A stretch of 52,491 nucleotides of DNA from UMGS1901 sp934122115. GTDB taxonomy: Bacteria > Bacillota > Clostridia > TANB77 > CAG-508. Below the pieces are notes generated by a model. It was not told the origin of the DNA, ran no database searches, and saw only the letters and a list, made by a program, of their open reading frames with translations. Below, piece after piece: positions 7,836 through 18,300 of this stretch. The position numbers and the translations under genes were made by a program. Where the stretch lies: NCBI GenBank assembly GCA_934122115.1, contig CAKOVU010000010.1, positions 1-52,491 of the forward strand, in the 5' to 3' direction. How positions within the stretch are numbered: the stretch's first letter is position 1; each line of letters starts with the position of its first letter.

Positions 7836-10800
7836 GTGGATGAATTAGAAAATTTTGATAAAATGAAAATCGGCATTGCATCTGATGAGAAGATAAGAGA
7901 ATGGTCACATGGTGAAGTAAAAAAGCCAGAAACTATTAACTACAGAACATTAAAACCAGAAAAAGATGGTTTATTCTGTGAGAAAATATTTGGACCTACA
8001 AAGGATTGGGAATGCCATTGTGGAAAATATAAAAGAGTAAGGTATAAAGGTATTGTTTGTGATAGATGTGGTGTTGAAGTTACTAAATCTAAAGTAAGAA
8101 GAGAGAGAATGGGGCACATAGAGCTTGCTGCCCCAGTAGCTCACATCTGGTATTTTAAAGGAATTCCAAGTAGAATAGCTTTAATGCTAGATGTTTCTCC
8201 TAAAGCTTTAGAAAAAGTTATATATTTCGCATCTTACATAGTAACAGATAAAGGTACAAGTACACTTTCAAAATGCCAAGTATTATCTGAAAAAGAATAT
8301 GTAGAAGCAAGAGAAAAATTTGGTAAAGACTCATTTACAGCAGAAATGGGCGCTGAACCAGTTAGAAAATTGTTATCTGAAATAGATCTAGAGAAATTAT
8401 CAGATAAATTAAAGAAAGAAATAGAAAAAGCAAGTGAGCAAAAAAAAGCAAAACTAGTAAAAAGATTAGATACTGTAGAAGCATTTAAATTATCAGGAAA
8501 TAGGCCTGAATGGATGATTATGAGCGTTGTTCCAGTTATTCCACCAGATTTAAGACCAATGGTTCAATTGGATGGTGGTAGATTTGCTACATCAGATTTA
8601 AATGATTTATACAGGAGAGTTATAAACAGAAATAACAGATTAAAAAGATTACTAGAGCTTGGTGCTCCAGAAATAATAGTAAGAAACGAAAAAAGAATGC
8701 TACAAGAATCTGTTGACGCTTTAATAGATAATGGAAGACGTGGAAGACCTGTTACAGGAGCTGGGAACAGACCATTAAAATCTTTATCAGATTTATTAAA
8801 GGGAAAACAAGGAAGATTCAGACAAAACTTACTAGGAAAACGTGTTGACTATTCAGGACGTTCAGTTATAGTTGTCGGACCAGAGCTTAAAATTTATCAA
8901 TGCGGTGTGCCAAAGGAAATGGCAGTAGAATTATTTAAACCATTTGTTATGAAAGAATTAGTTGGACGTGGAATAGCACACAACATTAAAAATGCAAAAA
9001 GAATGGTAGAAAGATTACGCCCAGAAGTATGGGATATATTGGAAGATGTTATAAAAGATCACCCAGTACTTTTAAACCGTGCGCCAACACTACATAGATT
9101 AGGTATTCAAGCATTTGAGCCAGTTTTAGTAGAAGGTAGAGCAATAAAATTGCACCCATTAGTTTGTACAGCATTCAACGCAGACTTCGATGGTGACCAG
9201 ATGGCTATTCACTTACCTTTATCACCAGAAGCTCAAGCAGAAGCAAGGTACTTAATGCTTTCAGAAAACAACTTGTTAAAACCACAAGATGGTAGACCAG
9301 TTACAATTCCTACACAGGATATGATTTTAGGAAGCTATTATTTAACAATGGATTTAGACGGAGAAAAAGGAGAAGGCAAGTACTTTTCATCTCCAGAAGA
9401 AGCTATAATGGCAAATGCAAATGGCGATTTAGGAATGCATGCAAAGATATTTGTTAGAAGAACTGGTGTATTAAATGGTATGGATATTGAAAGAAAGATA
9501 CAAACAACAGTTGGTAGAATTTTATTCAATACAGGTATACCACAAGACTTAGGTTTTGTAGATAGAAGAAGTCCAAAGAATGCATTAAAATATGAAATTG
9601 ATTTTGTTGTATCTAAGAAAAACTTAGGAACAATAATAGGAAAATGTATTAATGTTCATGGATTAAGCAGAACTGCAGAATTGCTAGATTATATTAAGTC
9701 TACAGGTTATAAATATTCTACATTAGGTGGAATTACAGTTTCTGTTGATGATGTGCAAGTGCCACCAGAAAAGAAAACAATAATTGCTGATGCCCAAGCA
9801 CAAGTAGACCAAGTATTAAAACAATATAAGCGTGGTTTAATTACAAACGACGAGCGTTATAATCAAGTAATAAAAATATGGGAAAAAGCTACAAACGATG
9901 TAAAAGAGGCAATGAAAAATAACTTCGATAAAGAAAACCCAGTATTCATGATGTCTGATTCAGGAGCCAGAGGTAACTTAGACCAGTTAAAACAAATTGC
10001 TGGTATGCGTGGACTTATGGCAAGTACAACAGGTAAAACAGTAGAGATACCAATCAAGTCATCATTCAGGGAAGGTCTAGATGCATTAGAGTACTTTATA
10101 TCTGCCCATGGAGCTCGTAAAGGTCTTTCTGATACAGCTTTAAGAACAGCAGACTCTGGTTACTTAACAAGAAGATTAGTTGATGTTTCTCAAGATATAA
10201 TAGTAAGAGAAGAAGACTGTGGTTCTAGAGAAGGAATTGAAGTTTCTGATATTAAAGATGAAAATCAAGTAATAGAAAAAATGCAAGAAAGATTATTAGG
10301 AAGATATCCATTAGACGATGTTAAAGATCCTACAACAGGAAAAATAATTGTAGATAAGAATACTTTAATTACAGAAGATTTAGCAGATAAAATAGTGGAA
10401 GCTGGTATTACAAAACTTAAAGTTCGTACAGTATTCCATTGTAGAACAAAACATGGTGTTTGTGCTAAATGCTATGGTATGGGATTAGCTAGCCATAAAG
10501 AAGTTGATATAGGAGATACAATAGGAATAATTGCAGCGCAATCAATTGGTGAGCCTGGTACACAGCTTACAATGAGAACTATCCACTCTGGTGGTGTTGC
10601 TGGTGTTGCAGATATCACACAAGGTCTTCCTAGAGTTGAGGAGCTTTTTGAAGCTCGTAAACCAAAGGGATTAGCTATAATATCTGAAATAGCTGGAACG
10701 GTAAAGATATCTGACGATAAGAAGAAACGTGAAGTAATTGTAACATCTAACGACGATAGCAGAACATATGTAATTCCATTTGGATCAAAACTAAAAGTTA

Positions 10801-11399
10801 GAGATGGAGATACAATAGGTGCTGGAGATCAAATTACAGAAGGTTCTAAGAACCCAGCAGAAGTATTAGCTATAAATGGACCAGATGGTGTATACCAATA
10901 CTTAATACAAGAAGTTCAAAAAGTTTATAGAAACCAAGGTGTTGATATTAACGATAAACACATTGAAGTTATTGGAAGACAAATGCTTAAGAAAGTAAGA
11001 GTTGAAGATAATGGAGATACAGATTTACTTTCTGGATCACTTGTAGATATGTATGATTTTGAAGATAAGAACAAAGAAGTAATAGCTCAAGGCTTAAGAC
11101 CTGCAACTGGAAAGAGAGTATTATTAGGTATTACTAAAGCATCTCTTGCAACAGATAGCTTCTTATCTGCAGCTTCATTCCAAGAAACAACAAGAGTATT
11201 AACAGAAGCAGCAATAAAAGGTAAAACTGATGAATTAATAGGATTAAAAGAAAATGTTATCATCGGTAAATTAATTCCTGCTGGAACTGGTATGAAGAGG
11301 TACAAAGATGTACAAATAAATACAGAAAAAGTAAATGAAGCAGAAGAAAATTCAGAAGAATCTGTAGATGATACAGATGACGATGAGACAATAGAATAA
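7836..11399 (+). CDS. rpoC: DNA-directed RNA polymerase subunit beta'
   Basis: A 1187-residue beta' subunit carrying the catalytic centre. The N-terminal zinc-binding module is CHCGKYK...CDRCGVEV near residues 60-80. The universally conserved Mg2+-binding loop NADFDGDQMAIH is near residue 450, preceded by LLNRAPTLHRLGIQAF. The trigger-loop/bridge region follows (SDSGARGNLDQLKQIAGMRG, then GLSDTALRTADSGYLTRRLVDV). The second zinc site is formed by the Cys residues in FHCRTKHGVCAKCYG with an upstream Cys. The C-terminus ends in an acidic stretch, as in RpoB. The GTG start has AAGGGGG eight bases upstream. A strong terminator follows directly; rpsL, rpsG, fusA and tuf, which commonly follow rpoC in Firmicutes, do not. 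Confidence 0.99.
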   Translation: MDELENFDKMKIGIASDEKIREWSHGEVKKPETINYRTLKPEKDGLFCEKIFGPTKDWECHCGKYKRVRYKGIVCDRCGVEVTKSKVRRERMGHIELAAPVAHIWYFKGIPSRIALMLDVSPKALEKVIYFASYIVTDKGTSTLSKCQVLSEKEYVEAREKFGKDSFTAEMGAEPVRKLLSEIDLEKLSDKLKKEIEKASEQKKAKLVKRLDTVEAFKLSGNRPEWMIMSVVPVIPPDLRPMVQLDGGRFATSDLNDLYRRVINRNNRLKRLLELGAPEIIVRNEKRMLQESVDALIDNGRRGRPVTGAGNRPLKSLSDLLKGKQGRFRQNLLGKRVDYSGRSVIVVGPELKIYQCGVPKEMAVELFKPFVMKELVGRGIAHNIKNAKRMVERLRPEVWDILEDVIKDHPVLLNRAPTLHRLGIQAFEPVLVEGRAIKLHPLVCTAFNADFDGDQMAIHLPLSPEAQAEARYLMLSENNLLKPQDGRPVTIPTQDMILGSYYLTMDLDGEKGEGKYFSSPEEAIMANANGDLGMHAKIFVRRTGVLNGMDIERKIQTTVGRILFNTGIPQDLGFVDRRSPKNALKYEIDFVVSKKNLGTIIGKCINVHGLSRTAELLDYIKSTGYKYSTLGGITVSVDDVQVPPEKKTIIADAQAQVDQVLKQYKRGLITNDERYNQVIKIWEKATNDVKEAMKNNFDKENPVFMMSDSGARGNLDQLKQIAGMRGLMASTTGKTVEIPIKSSFREGLDALEYFISAHGARKGLSDTALRTADSGYLTRRLVDVSQDIIVREEDCGSREGIEVSDIKDENQVIEKMQERLLGRYPLDDVKDPTTGKIIVDKNTLITEDLADKIVEAGITKLKVRTVFHCRTKHGVCAKCYGMGLASHKEVDIGDTIGIIAAQSIGEPGTQLTMRTIHSGGVAGVADITQGLPRVEELFEARKPKGLAIISEIAGTVKISDDKKKREVIVTSNDDSRTYVIPFGSKLKVRDGDTIGAGDQITEGSKNPAEVLAINGPDGVYQYLIQEVQKVYRNQGVDINDKHIEVIGRQMLKKVRVEDNGDTDLLSGSLVDMYDFEDKNKEVIAQGLRPATGKRVLLGITKASLATDSFLSAASFQETTRVLTEAAIKGKTDELIGLKENVIIGKLIPAGTGMKRYKDVQINTEKVNEAEENSEESVDDTDDDETIE

Positions 11400-11403
11400 T
11401 AAT

Positions 11404-11450
11404 AAAAAAACTCTCATAGGATATATTAAATGTCTAAATGAGAGTTTTTT
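11404..11450 (+). terminator. Intrinsic terminator of rpoBC
   Basis: The stem AAAACTCTCAT...ATGAGAGTTTT with a ~20-base loop is followed by T's, starting within 10 bases of the rpoC stop. Confidence 0.85.
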
Positions 11451-11556
11451 ATGGTAATACTGAGCATAATTTTAGTGGTTATATTTACATTTGATGTAAC
11501 CTTAAGTTTAAATGAGCAAACTGGAAAATATGAAATAAGTAAATAATCAAAAAGGT

Positions 11557-11587
11557 TTGTAATAAAAACGGATCTTACACATATAAT
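11557..11587 (+). promoter_or_regulatory. Possible promoter for cwlD
   Basis: TATAAT at 11582-11587 with TTGTAA at 11557-11562, but a long 19-bp spacer. The ATG is 30 bases downstream of the -10. Confidence 0.4.
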
Positions 11588-11616
11588 TTACTAAAAACTA
11601 TATGTGTGAGGTTATT

Positions 11617-12328
11617 ATGATTATACTAAACAAAAAAAGAATAACATTAATCTTGTCTTTAGTATTTTTATCAATATTAGTATTTTTGCTAGAAACAGGA
11701 GAAAAAGAAGATCAATATATACAAACAGTAAGCTTGCCAGCATCAGATAAAACAGTTGTAATAGATGCTGGGCATGGGAAACCAGATGGTCGGAGCGGTT
11801 AGTAATAATGGCGTGAGTGAAGCGGATATTAACTTAAAAATAGTTTTAAAGTTGCAGCAGTTGCTAGAACAAAGTGGAACGGAAGTAATATTAACTAGAT
11901 CTGATGAAAATGCAATTTATGACTTAGATAAGAAGACACTAAGAGACAAAAAGAATTCAGATATAAAAAATAGAGTAAAAATAGGCAATAATTCTTCAGC
12001 TGATATTTTTGTAAGTATTCATCTTAATAAAATACCTCAAAGCCAATATAGTGGATGGCAAACTTTTTTCAAAGATGGTAATGAAGATAGCAAAAAACTA
12101 GCTACTTCAATACAGAACAATTTAAATGAGGCGATGCAAAAAGAAAATAAAAGAGAACCATTAAAAATTAACAATATATATATAATAAAAAAAGTAGAAA
12201 TTCCTACAACTATAGTGGAATGTGGCTTTTTATCTAACCCAGAAGAAGAAAAGTTACTTCAGCAAGATGAATATCAAGCCAAATTAGCCTGGGGAATATA
12301 CAATGGAATAATGCAATATTTCGTATAA
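11617..12328 (+). pseudogene. cwlD: N-acetylmuramoyl-L-alanine amidase CwlD, frameshifted
   Basis: Two overlapping frames together make one Amidase_3 protein of about 237 residues. Frame one (from ATG 11617, ribosome site GTGAGG) gives a signal-anchor helix and VVIDAGHGKPDG, then runs into RSG and a stop at about 11802. Frame two continues the family sequence with GAVSNNGVSEADINL, VSIHLN and TIVECGFLSNPEE. Removing one C at 11791 restores PDGGAVSNN exactly, so this is a one-base insertion. The expected zinc ligands are present across the two frames (His in AGHG, Glu in SEAD, His in SIHLN), as is the catalytic Glu of VECGF. In spore-formers CwlD helps make muramic-delta-lactam in cortex peptidoglycan. 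Either a recent inactivating mutation or a sequencing error explains the break. Confidence 0.85.
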
Positions 12329-12333
12329 TTTTT

Positions 12334-12385
12334 CCACTTCTTGGAGAAAATATGTGTAAAACATATACCAAGGAGTGGATTTTTT
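12334..12385 (+). terminator. Terminator-like hairpin overlapping the ribosome site of the glucan synthase gene
   Basis: CCACTTCTTGG at 12334-12344 pairs with CCAAGGAGTGG at 12368-12378 (one G-U pair) and is followed by ATTTTTT, ending one base before the GTG at 12386. The 3' arm contains AAGGAG, the only good ribosome site for the next gene. The element can therefore terminate cwlD transcription and also hide the start of the next gene when folded. Confidence 0.65.
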
Positions 12386-15300
12386 GTGAAAAATAAAAAA
12401 GTGTTGAATATACAAGGAGCTGTTTTAGACAAGTATCAATTAGAGTCATATCTAGAAAAAATTGCATCTGACCATGTGCTAAAAGATAGGGCTTCTTTAG
12501 AAACATATCCAATTAATAGACTAAATGAAAATTATATTGTGATAAAGCAAGTGTATAAATTATTGAATGAACATATAAAAATGGGAATTCCAATACATCC
12601 AGCAGGAGAGTGGATTTTGGATAATTTGTATGTAATAGAAGAAATAGTAAAAAATATAACAAAGGACTTAACATTAAAAAAATATAAAAATTTTGTGTCT
12701 TTATCAAATGGAAGATATGCTGGATTTGCTAGAATATATGTATTAGCAGCAGAGATGGTAGCATATACAGATGGAAAAATAGATAATAAAAATTTAGAAG
12801 AGATGCTTAGCAGTTACCAAAATAAAAAAGCACTAAGTATGGATGAGATATGGAATATAGGAATATTTTTGCAAATAGCACTTATAGAAAATATAAGACA
12901 AATTAGTGAAAGAGTGTATCTATCTCAAATTCAAAAATACAAGGTGGAAAATATATTATCAAAGACCATTGATAGAGAAAACCAGTCTAAATATAGAGAA
13001 AATAATGTAAATAGGGTGTATATAAAATCAGAGCTTAATACCTTTGTGGAATATATGTCTTATAGATTGAAAAAATTCGGAAGGCAAGCATATCCATATT
13101 TAAAAATATTGGAAGAGGAAGTAAATAAGGCTGGAACTACAACGGATGAGATAATAAAAAAAGAGCATTTTGATATTGCAGTAAAGAAATTATCTATGGG
13201 CAATTGCATTACAAGCCTTAAGAATATATCACGTATAAACTTTTTGGAGATATTTGAAAGAATTAATGGGGTTGAAGATATTTTAAAGCAGGACCCTGCT
13301 AAGCAATACGAAAAAATGGATGTTAATACAAAAGTATTGTACAGAAATACCATAAAGGAAATGTCACAAAAAACAAAATTATCTGAAATATATATAGCCC
13401 AGAAATGCTTAGAACTAAGCAACAAGGGAGAAGGGAAGCAATCTCATGTTGGTTATTATTTAATTTCAGATGGGAAATATGTGCTATTAAATTATTTACA
13501 AAATAAAAATAAGAAATATTTAACTAAAAAACAAAAAGCCGAGCTATATGTATTTGCAATATGGCTATTTACTGTAGTACTAGATTTAATATTTGTAGAA
13601 GTATTGTATAAGCAAACATCAAATTTTCTATTATCGATAATCATGTTTGTTTGTATTTTGTTACCAATTGAAAATATAGTAACTAAAATTATACAATTTG
13701 TTTTAAGTAAAACAGTGAAGCCAAAATTGATTCCAAAGCTAGATTTTCAAAATGGAATTCCAGAAGAATATGCAACTTATGTAGTAATACCAACAATATT
13801 GAAAAGCAAAGAACAAGTAAAAAAATTTATGGAAAAATTAGAAGTTTTTTATATAGCCAATAAAAGTTCTAATTTATATTTTGCATTGTTAGGAGATTGT
13901 AGCAGTAGTGATAAAGAAGAAGAAGAATTTGATGCAGAGGTAATTGAAGCTGGAGTAAGCGAAGCAAAAAGATTAAACGAAAAATATGCTAATGGCAGCT
14001 ATGATACTTTCGGTTTTGTGTATAGAAAACGTATTTGGAATGATAAAGAAAATTGCTATTTAGGATGGGAAAGAAAAAGGGGAATATTAAATCAATTTAA
14101 TGAGTATGTATTGGGAAAAATAAAAAATCCATTTAGAATAAATACATTAACCCAAATACCAAAAATAAAATATGTGATAACAATTGATTCTGACACAGAT
14201 TTAACTCTTAACTCTGGATTAGAGATGATAGGGGCTATGGCTCATATTTTAAATAAACCTGAGCTAAACGAGGAAAAGGATTTGGTTGTGTCTGGCCATG
14301 GATTAATTGCTCCTAGAGTAGGCGTTAATTTAGAAGAAATACAGAGAAGTGTATTCTCTATGTTGTATGCAGGGCAAGGAGGAACAGATTCATACACAAA
14401 TGCAATTTCTGATTTATATCAAGATAATTTTGATGAGGGAATATATTCAGGAAAAGGAATATACGATTTAGAAATTTTTGAAACTGTTTTAAATAATGAA
14501 ATAAAAGAAAATACTGTATTAAGCCATGATTTACTAGAAGGTAGTTATTTAAGAAGCGGTTATGCATCAGATATAATGCTGATGGATGGCTGCCCAACTA
14601 ATTATATGAGCTATAAAAAAAGGCTATATAGATGGACAAGAGGAGATTACCAAATTATATTATGGCTTAAGGATAAAATTGAAAATAAAAATGGAGAAAT
14701 AAAGAGAAATCCACTTAATTTTTTAAGTAAGTATAAGATATTAAGTAATATTTTTAGAAGCAAATTGGAAACAGCTACATTAATAACAATTTTATATAGC
14801 TGTATCTTAAGCTTAGCGTTAAAGTGTAATATATGGGAATTTTTTGCTATAGCTTTAATTACAATGATTATTCCTTTTGTATTGGATTTAATTAATTTTG
14901 CTGTATGCAAAAAAGAAAATGATATAAAAACTAAAAGTTTCACAAAGTCAATAACTGGATTATCTGCTTCTTTTTATAGAGCAGTAATAAACGTAATGCT
15001 AATTCCCGATAAAGCTTGGATGGCAGTAAAAGCTGAGACGAAAACTTTATATAGATTATGCAAAAGCAAAAAGCACTTATTGGAGTGGGAAACATCTGAA
15101 GAAGCAGAAAAAAATTCTAAAAAGGATTTGTACTCATATTGTAAAAATATGTGTGCTAATATAATAGTTGGAGTAGTGATATTATTAATAAGTTTTGGGC
15201 AAATGGATGTGGGTGTAAAAACCGCACTTGCTGTAATAGCAGTATTATGGATTATAGCACCAGTAATAATGTATAAAATAAGCAAAAAAGCAGAATCAGA

Positions 15301-18300
15301 AGAGAAAAAGCTAAGCCAGGAGGACAAGAATTTTCTATTGGATACAGCATATAAAACGTGGCTATATTTTAAAGAAAATTTGAACGAGAAAAATAATTTC
15401 TTGCCGCCAGACAATTATCAAGGTGATAGAAAACCAAATTTTATAGATAGAACTTCTTCAACTAATATTGGGTTGGCTTTACTATCTGTAATAGCAAGCT
15501 GTGACTTAAAATTTGAAACTTTAGAAGATACAATAGATTTGCTATATAAGATGGTAGATACTATATCTGGTTTGCAAAAATGGAATGGGCATTTATATAA
15601 TTGGTATAATATACAAACATTGGAACCATTAGTTCCACGCTATATATCTTCGGTTGATAGTGGAAATTTTGTGGGATATTTATATGTGGTATTGCAATTT
15701 CTAGAGGAGGCAAAAGATAAATTAAAAGAAGACGAACAAGCAATATTAAAAATAAATTCAATGTTGGAAATTTTAGAAAATATCATAGAAACTACAGACT
15801 TTTCAAAGCTATATGATAGTAAAAACAGATTGTTTTCAGTTGGATATAATGTGGAAGAAAATAAACTTACAGATTCTTATTACGATTTATTAGCGTCTGA
15901 AGCAAGGCAAACAAGCTTAGTGGCAATTGCTAAAAAAGATATTTCGTCAAAGCACTGGCACAACCTAAGCAGAACACTAACTACATTAAATAATTATAAG
16001 GGGCTTGTATCGTGGTCTGGAACTGCGTTTGAGTATTTGATGCCAAATATAAATATACCTCAATATCCAGGAAGTATTTTGGACGAATCTTGCAAATTCA
16101 TGATTATGAGCCAAAAAATGTATGCTAACAAACTTGGAGTTCCATGGGGCTTTTCTGAAGCGGCTTTTAATTTAAAAGATTTGTATAATAATTATCAGTA
16201 TAAAGCATTTGGGATACCATGGCTAGGATTAAAAAGAGGATTAGCAGATGAGATTGTTGTGTCTAGCTATGGAACAATATTAGCACTGCCTCAAGATGCT
16301 TTAGGAGTAATGGCAAATATAAAGCTTTTAAAAGAGCAAGGAATGTATGGGCAGTATGGATTTTATGAATCTATTGATTATACTCCAAATAGAGTTAGAA
16401 AAGATTATGAAATAGTAAAAACATATATGGCACATCATCAGGGCTTGATTTTACTGTCAATAGATAACTTTTTTAATGACAATGTTTTGCAAAAAAGATT
16501 TATGGGAAATCCACAAATGCAGGCAATAAAAATATTGTTAGAAGAGAAAATGCCAGAAAACATGGTGATTACAAAAGAAGAGAAAGAAAAGGTTGAAAAA
16601 ATAAAATACGTAGATTATGAAGATTATAGCTGTAGAAAATATAATAAGATAGACGAAAACTTAAATATTTCAAATGTGATTGCAAATGATAAATATTCAA
16701 TTATTATGGACCAATATGGCAATGGATATAGCAATTATAATGGGATTCAAATTAATAGGTTTAAGCCTACTGATGATGAGGCTCAAGGAATTATATTTTT
16801 TATAAAGGATATTAGAAATAAAAGAATATGGACTAACACGTATTCTAGATATTTAGCAAAACCGGATAAATACAGTGTTAGTTTTTATCCAGATATGAAC
16901 AAAATTGTAAGGCTTGATGGTTCTGCAAGGACTACAACTAAGGTTATTGTAGCAACGGACGAAGCGGTAGAAATACGAAGATTAGAATTAAAAAATATGG
17001 GAATTACAGAGCAAATTTTAGAAGTAACAAGCTATATTGAACCAATACTTTCTACTAAAATGCAGGATTATGCGCATAAAGCATTTAATAATCTGTTTAT
17101 TTCATATGAGTATATAGAAGGCTTAAATACAATAATTGTGAAGAGAAATGCAAGAGATAAAGACGATAGAGAACTTTATATGGGTATTAAATTGTATCAA
17201 GAAGACGATATTAATGGAGAGTTAGAGTATGAAATAGATAAAGAAAAATTTTATGGAAGATGCAACTTGAATCTTCCAAGAGAAGTAATTAATTCTAGTC
17301 CATTTAGTAAAAGAATTGAACACGTAACAGACCCAATAGTTGCATTAAAGAAAGTTATTAATATACAACCAGAGGAAAGCAAGATTTTAGATTTAATAAT
17401 ATCAGTGGCGGAAAGTAAGGAAGAGGCAATAGCAAATATAACTAAATATTCGAACAATGAAACTGTACAAAGAACATTTGAACTATCAAAGGCAAGAGTA
17501 GAAGCGGAAACTAGATATCTAGGCTTAAAAGCTAAAGATATAGAAGTTTATCAAAAACTTATGTCATATTTGCTATTTAAACCAAAAGTAAATATATCAA
17601 AAAATAATATAAAAAGTGCATTATATCCTACTTCTGAATTATGGAAATACGGTATATCTGGAGATTTACCAATTTTGCTAATAAGAATAAAAAATGTGAA
17701 CGATATAGATGTTGTAAAAGAGGCAATTAATGCGTACGAATACTGGCGAAGCAAGGGCATAAATGTAGATTTAGTAATTTTAAATGAAGAAAAAGGAAGC
17801 TATGAAAATTATGTGAAAGATGCAGTAGAGTCTGTTGTGCTTAACAAAAATTTAAGTTATCTATTTAATATAAAGGGTGGAATTTACTGCTTAAATAATA
17901 TTAATAAAAATGATGAAAAGCAATTGTTAAGAATGAAGGCTACTATGGAGATTAATGCAAGTAATGGAAGCTTAGAAGAGCATATTAATGAATACGAAGC
18001 AGAGTTGAAAGAGGCTGTAAAGCAAACTGTATATGAATCTAAAAAAGAATATGTGATAGAGGACCGAGAAGAGAAAAGCAATATAAATTTAGATGAAAAA
18101 AATCTGAAGTATTTTAACGAATATGGTGGATTTTCGCAAGACGGAAAGGAATATTTAATTAAAGTAAATAAAAATGCTAAGCTACCGACTGTATGGAGCC
18201 ACATAATGGCAAATGAGCATTTTGGAACATTGGTAACTGAAAGCATGGGAGGATACATCTGGAAGGATAATAGCAGATTAAATAGGCTAACTGCATGGGC

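Noticed and set aside
11451..11546. 31-codon frame reading MVILSIILVVIFTFDVTLS and a polar tail, like a small membrane protein
   Set aside because: It begins within the T-run of the rpoC terminator, with no ribosome site or promoter; probably chance or decayed sequence.
11590..11611. Hairpin of ACACATATA and TATATGTGT sequestering the cwlD ribosome site
   Set aside because: Its left arm overlaps the -10 region, so it would not be in the RNA if that promoter is used.
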